Shown piece after piece: positions 46,462 to 54,671 of a stretch of 64,000 nucleotides of DNA. The stretch comes from Paenibacillus sp. URB8-2 (GTDB taxonomy: Bacteria > Bacillota > Bacilli > Paenibacillales > Paenibacillaceae). The notes under the pieces were generated by a model, which worked only from the letters and a program-made list of their open reading frames with translations, was not told the DNA's origin and ran no database searches. The stretch covers positions 930,001 through 994,000 of the forward strand of contig NZ_AP023239.1 in assembly GCF_013393385.1 (NCBI RefSeq). The letters run 5' to 3'. A program made the position numbers and the translations under genes. Positions within the stretch are counted from its first letter, which is position 1; every line of letters starts with the position of its first letter.

Positions 46462-46890
46462 TTAATCACCCTTTTTCTTCCGTCCATACGTCTTCTTATT
46501 TTTCTCTTTAGCGTCCCAGAACATTGCTTCCATAACGCGCTTAATTTTCTCTTTATCTTCGTCGCTGATCGGCACGCCATCGAACATGACTGGAGCATCT
46601 TCCTCCAGCATCTTCTTAAAGTCACGCTTATCTTTGGTCGTGGCCCACTCAGGGGCAGGCTGAGCGTCTTCATTCACGTGTCCGGCTGCCGCCATCAATT
46701 CGTCGTAGTCTATTTTGAGTGCTTGCGCCAATTTACGAAGAGTTTCTGGTTTAGGTGGTTTCCGCAGACCATTTTCAATCCGGGATATTTGGGCGTTGCT
46801 AACCCCTGAATAAAGTGCCAACTGATTGATACTTAAATCTCTTTCCTCTCTCAATGCGCGTAAATAATTACCGAATTCCTTAGCGTCCAT
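46462..46890 (-). CDS. immR: ImmR-like phage repressor (XRE family)
   Basis: A 142-residue repressor with an N-terminal helix-turn-helix ('LRALREERDLSINQLALYSG', 'SNAQISRIENGLRKPPKPET') and a charged C-terminal part. It has no S24 self-cleaving peptidase domain, so lysogeny is probably relieved by the ImmA protease next door. ATG at 46890 is chosen because GGAGGTT precedes it; the longer frame has no ribosome site. The presumed operators lie directly upstream. Confidence 0.88.
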   Translation of the reverse strand: MDAKEFGNYLRALREERDLSINQLALYSGVSNAQISRIENGLRKPPKPETLRKLAQALKIDYDELMAAAGHVNEDAQPAPEWATTKDKRDFKKMLEEDAPVMFDGVPISDEDKEKIKRVMEAMFWDAKEKNKKTYGRKKKGD

Positions 46891-46907
46891 AAGCAACCTC
46901 CAGTTTG

Positions 46908-47090
46908 TTACCTGTTGGTAATAAATATAATCGAATTGTCCCAAAAGGTAAAGGTATTTGGTGAAAAACTATTACCAAAAGGTATTATAAGTGAAATTTC
47001 AATGAATATGCAGGAATACGAGGAAATTCGACGAAAAAGTGATGTTTACCATTTGGTATCGTTCGGGGTATCATACATACCATAAGGTAA
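46908..47090. promoter_or_regulatory. Lysogeny switch with TTACC-N4-GGTAA operators
   Basis: The 219-base divergent region holds four 14-bp palindromes: 46908-46921 (TTACCTGTTGGTAA, perfect), 46972-46985, 47046-47059 and 47077-47090, the last three with one mismatch each. Extra GGTAA/GGTAT half-sites lie near 46944-46961. They flank the leftward and rightward start regions, as expected for a repressor/Cro switch. A TATCAT -10 for rightward transcription lies near 47069. Confidence 0.8.
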
Positions 47091-47109
47091 CAGAGAGGAG
47101 GTAATACTC

Positions 47110-47352
47110 TTGAGGCTTGAGCTCAACGTGAAGGCGGTAGAGAAATTCATGAAGCGTAAAGGTTGGGATGACAAGGATCTGGCGAATAATATCGGAGTTT
47201 CCAAGGTACAAGTCTACCGTGTTTTTAAGGGACAGCGCTCGCCCGGAAATGAGTTCATAGCCGGTTTACTCTCTTGTGAGGGGGCAGGGCTGAGTCTATT
47301 TAGGTTTGAAGGATCGTTACCAAAAGGTATAGAGATTGAGGAGGACGGCTGA
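47110..47352 (+). CDS. Cro-like XRE regulator
   Basis: An 80-residue helix-turn-helix protein: 'VEKFMKRKGWDDKDLANNIG' and 'VSKVQVYRVFKGQRSPG'. TTG start at 47110 with GGAGG eight bases before. First gene rightward of the switch, so a Cro-type antagonist is likely. A fifth operator-like palindrome (TTACC-AAAA-GGTAT) sits inside its 3' end at 47317-47330. Stop and next start overlap. Confidence 0.75.
   Translation: MRLELNVKAVEKFMKRKGWDDKDLANNIGVSKVQVYRVFKGQRSPGNEFIAGLLSCEGAGLSLFRFEGSLPKGIEIEEDG
47317..47330. promoter_or_regulatory. Fifth repressor-type operator inside the cro-like gene
   Basis: TTACCAAAAGGTAT has the same layout and the same AAAA centre as the site at 46972. Its place inside a coding region suggests a roadblock or looping site. 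Confidence 0.6.
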
Positions 47353-47633
47353 TGCCAAACACGAATGATCTGATCGAAGCTCTACGCGCCGACATCCGGC
47401 AGGGGCTCCGCGAAGAAATCCTGGCCGAGCTTCAGCCCGAGATTGATCAGCGCTTGTACAGCAACATCTTTGATGTAAAGGAGCTCTGCCGATATCTGAA
47501 GGTTTCCGATCGAACCATTCGGCGAATGGTTAAAGATGATGAATTGCCGCACTTCTGGCAGCGTGGGCAGATGTATTTCCGGCAGACTTCGGTGGACCAA
47601 TGGGTCGCCAAACGAGAGCAGAAAGGAGAATAA
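47352..47633 (+). CDS. Excisionase-family HTH protein
   Basis: A 93-residue protein with a charged N-terminal helix and a MerR/excisionase-type winged helix: 'IFDVKELCRYLKVSDRTIRR', then 'DELPHFWQRGQMYFRQTSVD' and 'QWVAKREQ'. Such proteins bend DNA or regulate early phage genes. Its start overlaps the previous stop. Confidence 0.75.
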   Translation: MPNTNDLIEALRADIRQGLREEILAELQPEIDQRLYSNIFDVKELCRYLKVSDRTIRRMVKDDELPHFWQRGQMYFRQTSVDQWVAKREQKGE

Positions 47634-47638
47634 CCATC

Positions 47639-47851
47639 TTGGATATGGATAACGAATTGACTGTGAAAGACCATCTAGCCCTCGCAAAATGGCATCTGGA
47701 CAAGGCCATCGAAGCCGAACTGGCCGCCCGAAGAGTACAGCACCTTGGAAAGCTCGGGGCAGCCAGATACGAGATCGCAGAAGTACACGCTATCCGCGTA
47801 AAGGAGGAGGCTGGCCGTGAAAGTCAGTTGCAATTCTCAGACGTCGGCTGA
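47639..47851 (+). CDS. Hypothetical phage protein (70 aa)
   Basis: A helical 70-residue protein ('HLALAKWHLDKAIEAELAAR' then a charged tail). TTG at 47639 is preferred since AAAGGAG lies ten bases upstream; ATG at 47645 is the alternative. No family recognised. Its 3' end overlaps the next small gene by 35 bases. Confidence 0.55.
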   Translation: MDMDNELTVKDHLALAKWHLDKAIEAELAARRVQHLGKLGAARYEIAEVHAIRVKEEAGRESQLQFSDVG

Positions 47852-47987
47852 TACGACTTGGCGCCGGCTTGAGCTCAAGCGTTTGAAATGGCAGATTAAC
47901 AACGGACGCGCCAAGTGCAATCCGGAGGTGACGCCGGCAGCATTGGATTGGCTGGACGGCGAGATCGCAGAGCTTGAAGGGAGGTGA
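47817..47987 (+). CDS. Hypothetical phage protein (56 aa)
   Basis: A 56-residue frame starting GTG at 47817, with AAAGGAGGAG about eight bases upstream. It contains 'RRLELKRLKWQINNGRAKCN' and ends 'LDWLDGEIAELEGR', a likely two-helix protein. Its stop overlaps the ribosome site of the next gene. Confidence 0.6.
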   Translation: MKVSCNSQTSADTTWRRLELKRLKWQINNGRAKCNPEVTPAALDWLDGEIAELEGR

Positions 47988-47992
47988 ACCAT

Positions 47993-48223
47993 TTGAGCAA
48001 AGTGACGAAGCTGGCCGAAGTCATTGACTTCTGCGCCAATCCAAAATGTCAGGCTGAAATTATGTTTGGCCAGAGAGTAGTCAGACACGGCAAGGATTTG
48101 TATTGCGGGAATAACTGCTTATGCGAAGGCATTGGCGCTGTAGTAATCAAGGCAGACGACAGCCCTGAAAGGGGTGATGCTTCAGAAAACGAAAAAGACG
48201 ATTCTCAGGCTCCTACCCCTTAG
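47993..48223 (+). CDS. Small putative zinc-ribbon phage protein
   Basis: A 76-residue protein with paired cysteines 'CANPKCQAEI' and 'YCGNNCLCEG', a probable metal-binding knuckle, and an acidic tail. TTG at 47993 follows GGGAGGTGA; GTG at 47984 lies within that site. Function unknown. Confidence 0.6.
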   Translation: MSKVTKLAEVIDFCANPKCQAEIMFGQRVVRHGKDLYCGNNCLCEGIGAVVIKADDSPERGDASENEKDDSQAPTP

Positions 48224-48287
48224 AATCGTCCGCAATACAAACCACTATTATGAGGTCAGTTTAGCACTGATCGAGAGGAGAGGCAAG

Positions 48288-49112
48288 ATGTCAAAAGGTT
48301 ACAAAGCGTTTGGTAAAGGTTTGGTTTGCCGGAATTTTCAGTACAAGGAGAATGAAGTATTTGAGCACACAGGCCGTATCGAGCCGTGTGATTCCGGCTT
48401 CCACTTCTGCGAGAACCCACTGGATACCCTGGATTACTACCCGCTGATCGACAGAAACGGTGATCTCACCGAGTTTACGGAAGTGGAAGCCGTAGGTGAT
48501 GTTAAGACGGAAGACAACAAGTCCGTGACCAATAAACTGCACGTTGGCGCAAAGCTGGGTCTTCCTGGATTCGTTAAGGCTTCATTCGACTTCCTTTGGG
48601 AGAAATGCTCTTCCAATCCTTCTGAGCCGGATTCCGGATTCAATGCCCAGCTCGCCAGCAGCGGAGACTCTGCCCAGCTCGCCAGCAGCGGAGACTCTGC
48701 CCGGCTCGCCAGCAGCGGACGCTATGCCCAGCTCGCCAGCAGCGGACGCTATGCCCAGCTCGCCAGCAGCGGACGCCATGCCCAGCTCGCCAGCAGCGGA
48801 GACTCTGCCCGGCTCGCCAGCAGCGGAGACTCTGCCCAGCTCGCCAGCAGCGGACGCCATGCCCAGCTCGCCAGCAGCGGAGACTCTGCCCAGCTCGATC
48901 TGAAAGGTTCTGATTCCGTCGGCGCTGCTATCGGATCGGGAGAGAACCGGATTCGCGGCACAGTGGGATGCTGGATCACCTTGGCCGAATGGGGCTGGGT
49001 CGATGATAGGCTTGTCCCGCTGTGCGTCAAGACAGTTCAAATCGACGGCGAGGTCATCAAGGCGGATACCTGGTACAAACTCGAAGACGGTCAGTTTGTT
49101 GTAGTCGAATAA
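48288..49112 (+). CDS. DUF7666-like phage protein with 9-residue repeats
   Basis: 274 residues. The N-terminal 110 ('KGYKAFGKGLVCRNFQYKEN', 'EPCDSGFHFCENPLDTLDYY') resemble a domain found in phage proteins that often carry repeat stretches. It is followed by nine perfect-length 9-residue repeats of A(Q/R)LASSG plus DS, RY or RH, and by a C-terminal domain of about 70 residues. The regular repeat suggests a beta-solenoid like pentapeptide-repeat proteins. GGAGAGG precedes the ATG. Function unknown. Confidence 0.65.
   Translation: MSKGYKAFGKGLVCRNFQYKENEVFEHTGRIEPCDSGFHFCENPLDTLDYYPLIDRNGDLTEFTEVEAVGDVKTEDNKSVTNKLHVGAKLGLPGFVKASFDFLWEKCSSNPSEPDSGFNAQLASSGDSAQLASSGDSARLASSGRYAQLASSGRYAQLASSGRHAQLASSGDSARLASSGDSAQLASSGRHAQLASSGDSAQLDLKGSDSVGAAIGSGENRIRGTVGCWITLAEWGWVDDRLVPLCVKTVQIDGEVIKADTWYKLEDGQFVVVE
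48645..48887 (+). repeat. Nine 27-bp coding tandem repeats
   Basis: Nine exact-length units starting GC(C)C(A/G)GCTCGCCAGCAG. Variation is confined to codon 2 (CAG or CGG) and codons 8-9 (GAC TCT, CGC TAT or CGC CAT), so the array looks recently expanded or exchanged by recombination. Any gain or loss of units keeps the frame. Confidence 0.95.
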
Positions 49113-49140
49113 CCAATTTTACTTATAGGAGGACTTATAT

Positions 49141-49557
49141 ATGTCAGTTCAAATTACGATTAATGGCGAAAACGCCAGTGAAGCCATCTCCGAATTTGCC
49201 GTTCTTTCTGCTGCCTTCACCGGCTCTGCTCCTGCTGCTCCCGTAGTGGACAAGCCTAAGACACGCAGTAAAGCAACGCAAAAGCAGGAAGAACCTGAAA
49301 TAAAGACCGCGGATTCGGAACCAGAGATCAAGCAGGAAGCCGCCAATTCGGAGCCCGAGACTAAGCAAGAGGATCCTGATCCACTGCAAGAGGTCACCGT
49401 CGAAGATATCCGTGCGAAAGCTGGAGAGGTCGGCCAAATGGGCAAGAAGGCAGAGGTTAAAGCTCTGCTGGACAAGTTTGGCGCGAAGACCGTCAGCACC
49501 GTTCCCGCTGAGAAAAGAGCCGAGTTTCTCGCTGCGTTGAAGGCGCTTGTGGAATGA
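49141..49557 (+). CDS. Hypothetical phage protein with acidic repeats
   Basis: 138 residues. After a beta-like N-terminus the middle has imperfect repeats of the type 'SEPEIKQEAAN'/'SEPETKQED', very acidic and probably disordered, and a C-terminal helical domain 'VEDIRAKAGEVGQMGKKAEV' resembling small phage proteins placed before DUF2800. AGGAGGAC precedes the ATG; the stop overlaps the next start. Confidence 0.6.
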   Translation: MSVQITINGENASEAISEFAVLSAAFTGSAPAAPVVDKPKTRSKATQKQEEPEIKTADSEPEIKQEAANSEPETKQEDPDPLQEVTVEDIRAKAGEVGQMGKKAEVKALLDKFGAKTVSTVPAEKRAEFLAALKALVE

Positions 49558-50738
49558 CGGCCGATCACGCCAATCGGGCGCATGCGAAATTGTCTGCCAG
49601 CGGCTCCAAGCGCTGGCTCTCCTGCACCCCGAGCGCGGAGCTTGAGGCTCAATTCGAAGATAGTACATCAAGTTTTGCCGAAGAGGGTACGGCAGCACAT
49701 GAGCTGTCTGAAATCTGGCTCAAATACCACCTTTCCCAAATCAAGGCTTGGGATCATGGCGAGCTGTGGAAGCAGGCTCAGAAAGGTAAGTATTACTCGC
49801 GGGAAATGGAAGATTACGTTCAAGGCTATGTGTCCATCGTGCTGGAACGGGCGAATGAAGCTTTCAAACGATCCAAGGATGCCATCGTGCTACTGGAACA
49901 ACGACTCGATTTCAGTGAGTGGGTTCCTCACGGTTTCGGCACGGGTGACGTGCTGATCATTGCAGACGGGATAATGGAAGTCATTGATCTGAAGTATGGG
50001 AAAGGAGTACCTGTTTCAGCTGAGGAGAACAGTCAGATGCGTCTTTATGGTTTGGGCGCTCTTGATGGATACGGGTACCTCTACGACATTCAGACCGTTC
50101 GAATGACTATCGTTCAGCCACGCCTAGACAGCGTATCAACAGAGGAATTGACTGCCGATGACCTGCTTTCCTGGGGTGAGGATTACGTGAAGCCCCGGGC
50201 AGCTATGGCAGCAGCCGGAGAAGGAGAGTTTGCTGCTGGCGACCACTGCAGATTCTGCAAGGCCCGGGCAACATGCCGGACTCGTGCAGAAGATAATTTG
50301 AAGCTAGCAAAATATGAATTCCGTGACGGTTCTCTGCTTTCACTCGATGAAGTAGGGGACGTACTTGGTCGGATCGATCAGCTGCAGAAGTGGGCCGAGG
50401 ACATCAAGAAACACGCCCTGGATCAAGCCGAGAAGCACGGAGTGCGTTACCCAGGCTGGAAGCTGGTCGAAGGACGCAGTAACCGAATCTATTCAGACCG
50501 TGATGCTGTTCAGGCCGCGCTGCTGGCTGTTGGGTTTGTAGAAGATAAGATCCTGACGCCTCGGGAGCTGCTTGGTATCACAGCGATGGAGAAGGCCGTA
50601 GGCAAGAAAAAGTTCGAAGAGTTACTGTCCGAACTTATTATCAAGCCTACGGGTAAGCCGACTTTGGCGCCGGAGAAAGACCCTCGGCCAGAACTATCAT
50701 CGACTGCATCTGCCGCTGCGGATTTCACTGATGACTGA
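49554..50738 (+). CDS. DUF2800 protein (PD-(D/E)XK nuclease-like)
   Basis: A 394-residue DUF2800 protein. 'RAHAKLSASGSKRWLSCTPS', 'EEGTAAHELSE' and the nuclease core 'GTGDVLIIADGIMEVIDLKY' (D...DxK) are characteristic of Cas4/RecB-like nucleases. 'HCRFCKARATCRTRAEDN' supplies cysteines for a possible iron-sulfur cluster. It commonly sits before DUF2815 and the DNA polymerase in phage replication modules, as here. The stop overlaps the next start. Confidence 0.85.
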   Translation: MTADHANRAHAKLSASGSKRWLSCTPSAELEAQFEDSTSSFAEEGTAAHELSEIWLKYHLSQIKAWDHGELWKQAQKGKYYSREMEDYVQGYVSIVLERANEAFKRSKDAIVLLEQRLDFSEWVPHGFGTGDVLIIADGIMEVIDLKYGKGVPVSAEENSQMRLYGLGALDGYGYLYDIQTVRMTIVQPRLDSVSTEELTADDLLSWGEDYVKPRAAMAAAGEGEFAAGDHCRFCKARATCRTRAEDNLKLAKYEFRDGSLLSLDEVGDVLGRIDQLQKWAEDIKKHALDQAEKHGVRYPGWKLVEGRSNRIYSDRDAVQAALLAVGFVEDKILTPRELLGITAMEKAVGKKKFEELLSELIIKPTGKPTLAPEKDPRPELSSTASAAADFTDD

Positions 50739-51471
50739 GCGTTATGGTATTTGGAGCACCTGGTCTAAGCAGTTCTGTTTTGGAATTGACCAACCAACAA
50801 AGAGAAAGGCTTGGAAGGCTCTTTTCAATAAAATCGGCAAGGACGCCTATAAATGGCGTTTTGAAGTAAGGAAAATCCCACAACCAACTCAAAGGAGAGA
50901 TATACACATGGCGGTTACTAACAAAGATACAAAGGTAGTTACAGGAAAGGTACGTTTCAGCTACTGCCACATTTTCAAGCCGCAGGCAATGGAAGCCGGT
51001 CAGGACCCGAAATACAGCCTGTGCCTCTTAATCCCCAAATCGGACAAGGAGACGCTGAAAAAGATCCAAGCCGCGATCAACGCCGCCATTGAAGCCGGGA
51101 AGAGCAAATGGGGCGGAAAGATCCCGCCAAATCTGAAGAAGCCGCTGCGCGACGGGGATTCGGAGAAAGATACGGACGATTACCCGGAATATGCCGGTCA
51201 CTACTTTATCAACGCAACCAGCAAGCAGAAGCCGGGCGTGATTGATCGGGACAAGCAGGAAGTGCTTGATTCCACGGAGGTATATAGCGGCTGCTTTGGG
51301 CGCGTCAGCCTTAATTTCTATGCCTTCGATACGAAAGGCAACAAGGGAATTGCCGCAGGCCTGAACAATGTTCAGAAGCTGTCTGATGGCGATTACCTGG
51401 GTGGCCGCAGCTCAGCTGAGGATGATTTCGACGACGAATTTGCCAGCGACGATGAAGACTACATGAACTAA
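50731..51471 (+). CDS. Small phage domain fused in frame to DUF2815
   Basis: One open frame holds two proteins. The first 59 residues ('YGIWSTWSKQFCFGIDQPTK' and 'IGKDAYKWRFEVRKI') look like a small phage protein usually encoded separately. The rest, from ATG 50908 with its own AAAGGAGAG site, is a 187-residue DUF2815 protein ('GKVRFSYCHIFKPQAMEAGQ', 'PEYAGHYFINATSKQKPGVI'), thought to be a single-strand-DNA-binding-like protein. A full-length 246-residue fusion and a separate DUF2815 could both be made. Confidence 0.7.
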   Translation: MTERYGIWSTWSKQFCFGIDQPTKRKAWKALFNKIGKDAYKWRFEVRKIPQPTQRRDIHMAVTNKDTKVVTGKVRFSYCHIFKPQAMEAGQDPKYSLCLLIPKSDKETLKKIQAAINAAIEAGKSKWGGKIPPNLKKPLRDGDSEKDTDDYPEYAGHYFINATSKQKPGVIDRDKQEVLDSTEVYSGCFGRVSLNFYAFDTKGNKGIAAGLNNVQKLSDGDYLGGRSSAEDDFDDEFASDDEDYMN

Positions 51472-51550
51472 ACGGATACAGGGGATGCCGCAAGGGTCCC
51501 CTTTTCTTAACCGATAAAAACGCAAAAACCTTGGAAACGGAGGAATCGGT

Positions 51551-51928
51551 ATGCAAATTAACGATATGGTAAAAGCCGCTCATGACAATGCGGTCAGTAA
51601 AGGCTGGTGGGAAGAAGATCGCAGTTTCGTGGAGACCATCGCTCTGATTCACTCCGAGGCATCGGAGGCTCTGGAGGATTTCCGAAACGGGTATCAACCG
51701 GCAAAAATGTTATATACGAGACCGGACAGTACGGGATCTGTACTCACTTTAGACTATCAAGCAGACGAGAATTGGAAGCCCTGCGGCATACCGTCCGAGT
51801 TGGCTGATATTGTCATCCGCGTGTTTGATGCCTGCGGTCGTTACGGCATCGATCTGGAACAGGCGATCACAGAGAAGATGGCCTTCAATGCTACGTGGCC
51901 GCAACGGCATGGTGGGAAAGTGCTATGA
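51551..51928 (+). CDS. MazG-like nucleotide pyrophosphohydrolase
   Basis: A 125-residue all-alpha NTP pyrophosphatase-like protein: 'VETIALIHSEASEALEDFRN' gives the ExxE half and 'GIPSELADIVIRVFDACGRY' the ExxD half of the metal site; it ends 'NATWPQRHGGK', typical of phage members. It may clean up nucleotides or lower ppGpp. Stop overlaps the polymerase start as ATGA. Confidence 0.8.
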   Translation: MQINDMVKAAHDNAVSKGWWEEDRSFVETIALIHSEASEALEDFRNGYQPAKMLYTRPDSTGSVLTLDYQADENWKPCGIPSELADIVIRVFDACGRYGIDLEQAITEKMAFNATWPQRHGGKVL

Positions 51929-53868
51929 CTGTTCTCCAAATTGACATCGAAACTTTTTCCAGCGTGGACATCACCAAATGTGGTGTTTACCCCTATGTCG
52001 AGGCGTCTGACTTTGAAGTTCTGCTGTTCGGCTACGCTTTTGACGATGAGCCGGTTCAGGTAATTGACCTGGTTGATTTTGAGGATATTCCGCAGCGCGT
52101 CCTGGATGCACTCTGGAATCCTGACGTGATCAAGACGGCATATAACGCTAATTTCGAACGAACGGCGCTGGCCCGACACTTCGAAAAGCCGATGCTGGCA
52201 GAACAATGGCGCTGCACATCTGTTTTGGCACTTACGATGGGTCTGCCTGGCACACTGGATCAGGTTGCTAAGGTGCTGAAGCTGGAGCAACAGAAGGACT
52301 CTTGGGGGAAAGCACTCATCAAATATTTCAGCGTTCCGTGCAAGCCGACAAAGACGAATGGACAACGGACGCGGAATTTCCCACATCATGATCCTGACAA
52401 ATGGGCAGGGTTTAAGTCCTACTGCGGGCAGGACGTCGAGACTGAACGTGATGTGCGCAAGAAGCTCCTCAAATATGAACCTTCAGAATTTGAACACCGC
52501 CTATGGGTTCTCGATCAAAAAATTAACGATAGCGGAATCCGAATTGATCCTCTGCTGGTTGAGCGGGCTATTGAATGCGACGCCGACTTCCAGCGACGCC
52601 GGACGGAAGAGGCGCGGGAGCTGACGGGATTGGAGAATCCGAACAGTGTAACGCAGCTGAAGACCTGGCTGGAAGAGCAGGAGGGAATAACCGTTGAGGG
52701 GTTGACCAAAGATACGGTTCCCGTACTTTTGGAGCAGGTAAAAGGAGAGAACAGCCGGCGCATGCTGGAGCTGCGGCAAGAAATGTCCAAAACCTCCGTC
52801 AAAAAATACGAGGCCATGTCCCGGGCACTTTGCCAGGATAATCGGGTGCGGGGACTGCTCCAGTTCTACGGGGCGAACCGGACCGGACGCTGGGCGGGGC
52901 GGCTGGTCCAGGTACATAACTTGCCACAGAACAAGCTGAAGGATCTGGAGCTTGCCCGGGATCTTCTCTTAGCCGGTGAGTATGAACTGCTGGAATTGTT
53001 GTTCGATAGTGTGCCCGGTGTTCTGTCTCAGCTCATCCGGACAGCGTTCATTCCGCTGGATGGTAATCGATTCATTGTTTCCGACTTCTCGGCCATTGAG
53101 GCCCGGGTAATTGCTTGGCTGGCGGGAGAGCAGTGGCGGATTGATGTGTTTAACTCCCACGGCAAGATATATGAAGCCTCTGCTGCGCAGATGTTCCACC
53201 TGCCCATTGATGAGATTACGAAGGATCTACGCGGGAAGGGTAAGATCGCGGAATTGGCTTTAGGGTATGGCGGCAGCGTGGGTGCTTTGGAAGTGATGGG
53301 CGCTCTGAAAATGGGATTGTCAATTGAAGAACTGCTGCCGCTGGTGAAGTCCTGGCGAGCAGCTAATCCGAAGATTACAAAGCTCTGGTGGGATGTGGAC
53401 GCTGCGGCAATGGCTGCTGTGCAGGACCGGAAGCGGGTAAAACTGCAATTCGGAATCTCCTTCCTCTATGAGTCCGGTTATCTCTTCCTTCAGCTTCCTT
53501 CGGGGCGCCGACTATCCTACGCCAATCCGCAGATCAAAGAAGGAAAATTCGGCAAGCCCGCGCTGACCTACGATGGAGTGGATCAGACGAAGAAGACCTG
53601 GGGCCGTATCGACACATATGGACCGAAGCTGGTGGAGAATATCGTCCAAGCCATCGCCCGGGATTGCCTGGCGGAGAGCATGCTTCAACTGGACGCGAGA
53701 GGATATCAGCTCCGTATGCACGTTCATGATGAGGTCATTATTGATGAGCCTGAGGAACAGGACTCACTGGAAGAAATCGCCGATATCATGGGCAAGCCTA
53801 TTCCTTGGGCGCCAGGATTGCCCCTGCGGGCAGATGGCTTCGAAACAACCTTCTATAGAAAAGATTAA
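51925..53868 (+). CDS. Phage DNA polymerase, family A
   Basis: A 647-residue polymerase. The N-terminal 3'-5' exonuclease domain starts 'LQIDIETFSSVD' (Exo I) with 'YNANFERTAL' (Exo II) and 'YCGQDVETERDV' (Exo III). The polymerase domain has motif A 'VSDFSAIEARVIAWLAGE', motif B in 'GKGKIAELALGYGGSVGA' and motif C 'MHVHDEVIIDEP'. It should replicate the prophage genome together with the VapE protein downstream. Confidence 0.92.
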   Translation: MTVLQIDIETFSSVDITKCGVYPYVEASDFEVLLFGYAFDDEPVQVIDLVDFEDIPQRVLDALWNPDVIKTAYNANFERTALARHFEKPMLAEQWRCTSVLALTMGLPGTLDQVAKVLKLEQQKDSWGKALIKYFSVPCKPTKTNGQRTRNFPHHDPDKWAGFKSYCGQDVETERDVRKKLLKYEPSEFEHRLWVLDQKINDSGIRIDPLLVERAIECDADFQRRRTEEARELTGLENPNSVTQLKTWLEEQEGITVEGLTKDTVPVLLEQVKGENSRRMLELRQEMSKTSVKKYEAMSRALCQDNRVRGLLQFYGANRTGRWAGRLVQVHNLPQNKLKDLELARDLLLAGEYELLELLFDSVPGVLSQLIRTAFIPLDGNRFIVSDFSAIEARVIAWLAGEQWRIDVFNSHGKIYEASAAQMFHLPIDEITKDLRGKGKIAELALGYGGSVGALEVMGALKMGLSIEELLPLVKSWRAANPKITKLWWDVDAAAMAAVQDRKRVKLQFGISFLYESGYLFLQLPSGRRLSYANPQIKEGKFGKPALTYDGVDQTKKTWGRIDTYGPKLVENIVQAIARDCLAESMLQLDARGYQLRMHVHDEVIIDEPEEQDSLEEIADIMGKPIPWAPGLPLRADGFETTFYRKD

Positions 53869-53881
53869 GGAGCGATTATTC

Positions 53882-54484
53882 ATGGATCATAAAAAAGTGC
53901 TTAAGCAAACGCTGTATAACTTTGTGGAAAAAAAAGTTAAATTTCAAAAGGAAGAAGCGCGGAAGGAAATTGAAGCCTTAATTAGTGCAACCATTAACCC
54001 TATTTTGAATGAATGGATTCAGGTTAAACAGATCGAAACGGATGCAAGCAATTTAGCGGATCGGTTGACAGAACTGTCAGAGCTTTACCCTTGCGCGATT
54101 TCATGGGATGTCAAGAATGTAATTCGATCTTTAAACCGGACGATTTTCCCTCTTGGTACCGACATGCGGAATCGCATCTTGGATGACATTTGTGACTATG
54201 TGCACCATCCTACTCGGTCCGAGGTCAATCTTAATAATGAAGCCTTGGAAAATGCAACTCGTCAGCTCCAAAAGGACGTTCAGCCCCTTTCTAAAAAGCT
54301 CGCAGATTTATCAACTCTGGAAAATGAGCTGAACCGCGTTATTGGTGCAGAAGCTAATGGGGCGAGAGCTTACAAAGCTCTTGTAGCGCTCGGGGTGGAC
54401 TTGTCGGAGGTTGAGGACGTATCTCCCAATTTACCGGCTATTGTAAAACTGTCGGTTGACCCTGCAATGCTTGCTCAGGCATAA
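53882..54484 (+). CDS. Hypothetical phage protein (200 aa)
   Basis: A helical 200-residue protein with heptad-like stretches ('EEARKEIEALISATINPILN', 'DVQPLSKKLADLSTLENELN'). AAGGAG lies nine bases before the ATG at 53882; a longer frame upstream overlaps the polymerase and is ignored. No family recognised. Confidence 0.65.
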   Translation: MDHKKVLKQTLYNFVEKKVKFQKEEARKEIEALISATINPILNEWIQVKQIETDASNLADRLTELSELYPCAISWDVKNVIRSLNRTIFPLGTDMRNRILDDICDYVHHPTRSEVNLNNEALENATRQLQKDVQPLSKKLADLSTLENELNRVIGAEANGARAYKALVALGVDLSEVEDVSPNLPAIVKLSVDPAMLAQA

Positions 54485-54488
54485 GCCT

Positions 54489-54671
54489 ATGAAGGAAGAC
54501 CCTTATTTTCAAGACATACCATGGGACATTATTACAGATGACAGCGGCAAGGTGCTTGGAGAGGTCTTCATGACTCTCCCGGCAGCTCCACCAAGGAGGC
54601 GAAAAGGAAAATGCCTTATGAGTTCTACATTACACCCGAAGAATACGAACGGGCTGAAGCGAACGGAGTAA
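54489..54671 (+). CDS. Hypothetical phage protein (60 aa)
   Basis: A 60-residue frame beginning MKEDPYFQDIPWDIITDDSG. It starts four bases after the previous stop without a clear ribosome site, so translational coupling is assumed. It overlaps the next gene by 61 bases. The N-terminal half looks like real protein; the C-terminal part may be spurious. Confidence 0.45.
   Translation: MKEDPYFQDIPWDIITDDSGKVLGEVFMTLPAAPPRRRKGKCLMSSTLHPKNTNGLKRTE

Noticed and set aside
48645..48887. CRISPR-like array
   Set aside because: Contiguous 27-bp units in one reading frame inside a phage gene, with no spacers.
53573..53881. Upstream extension of the 200-residue phage protein
   Set aside because: It lies wholly inside the polymerase gene in another frame; a good ribosome site supports the start at 53882.
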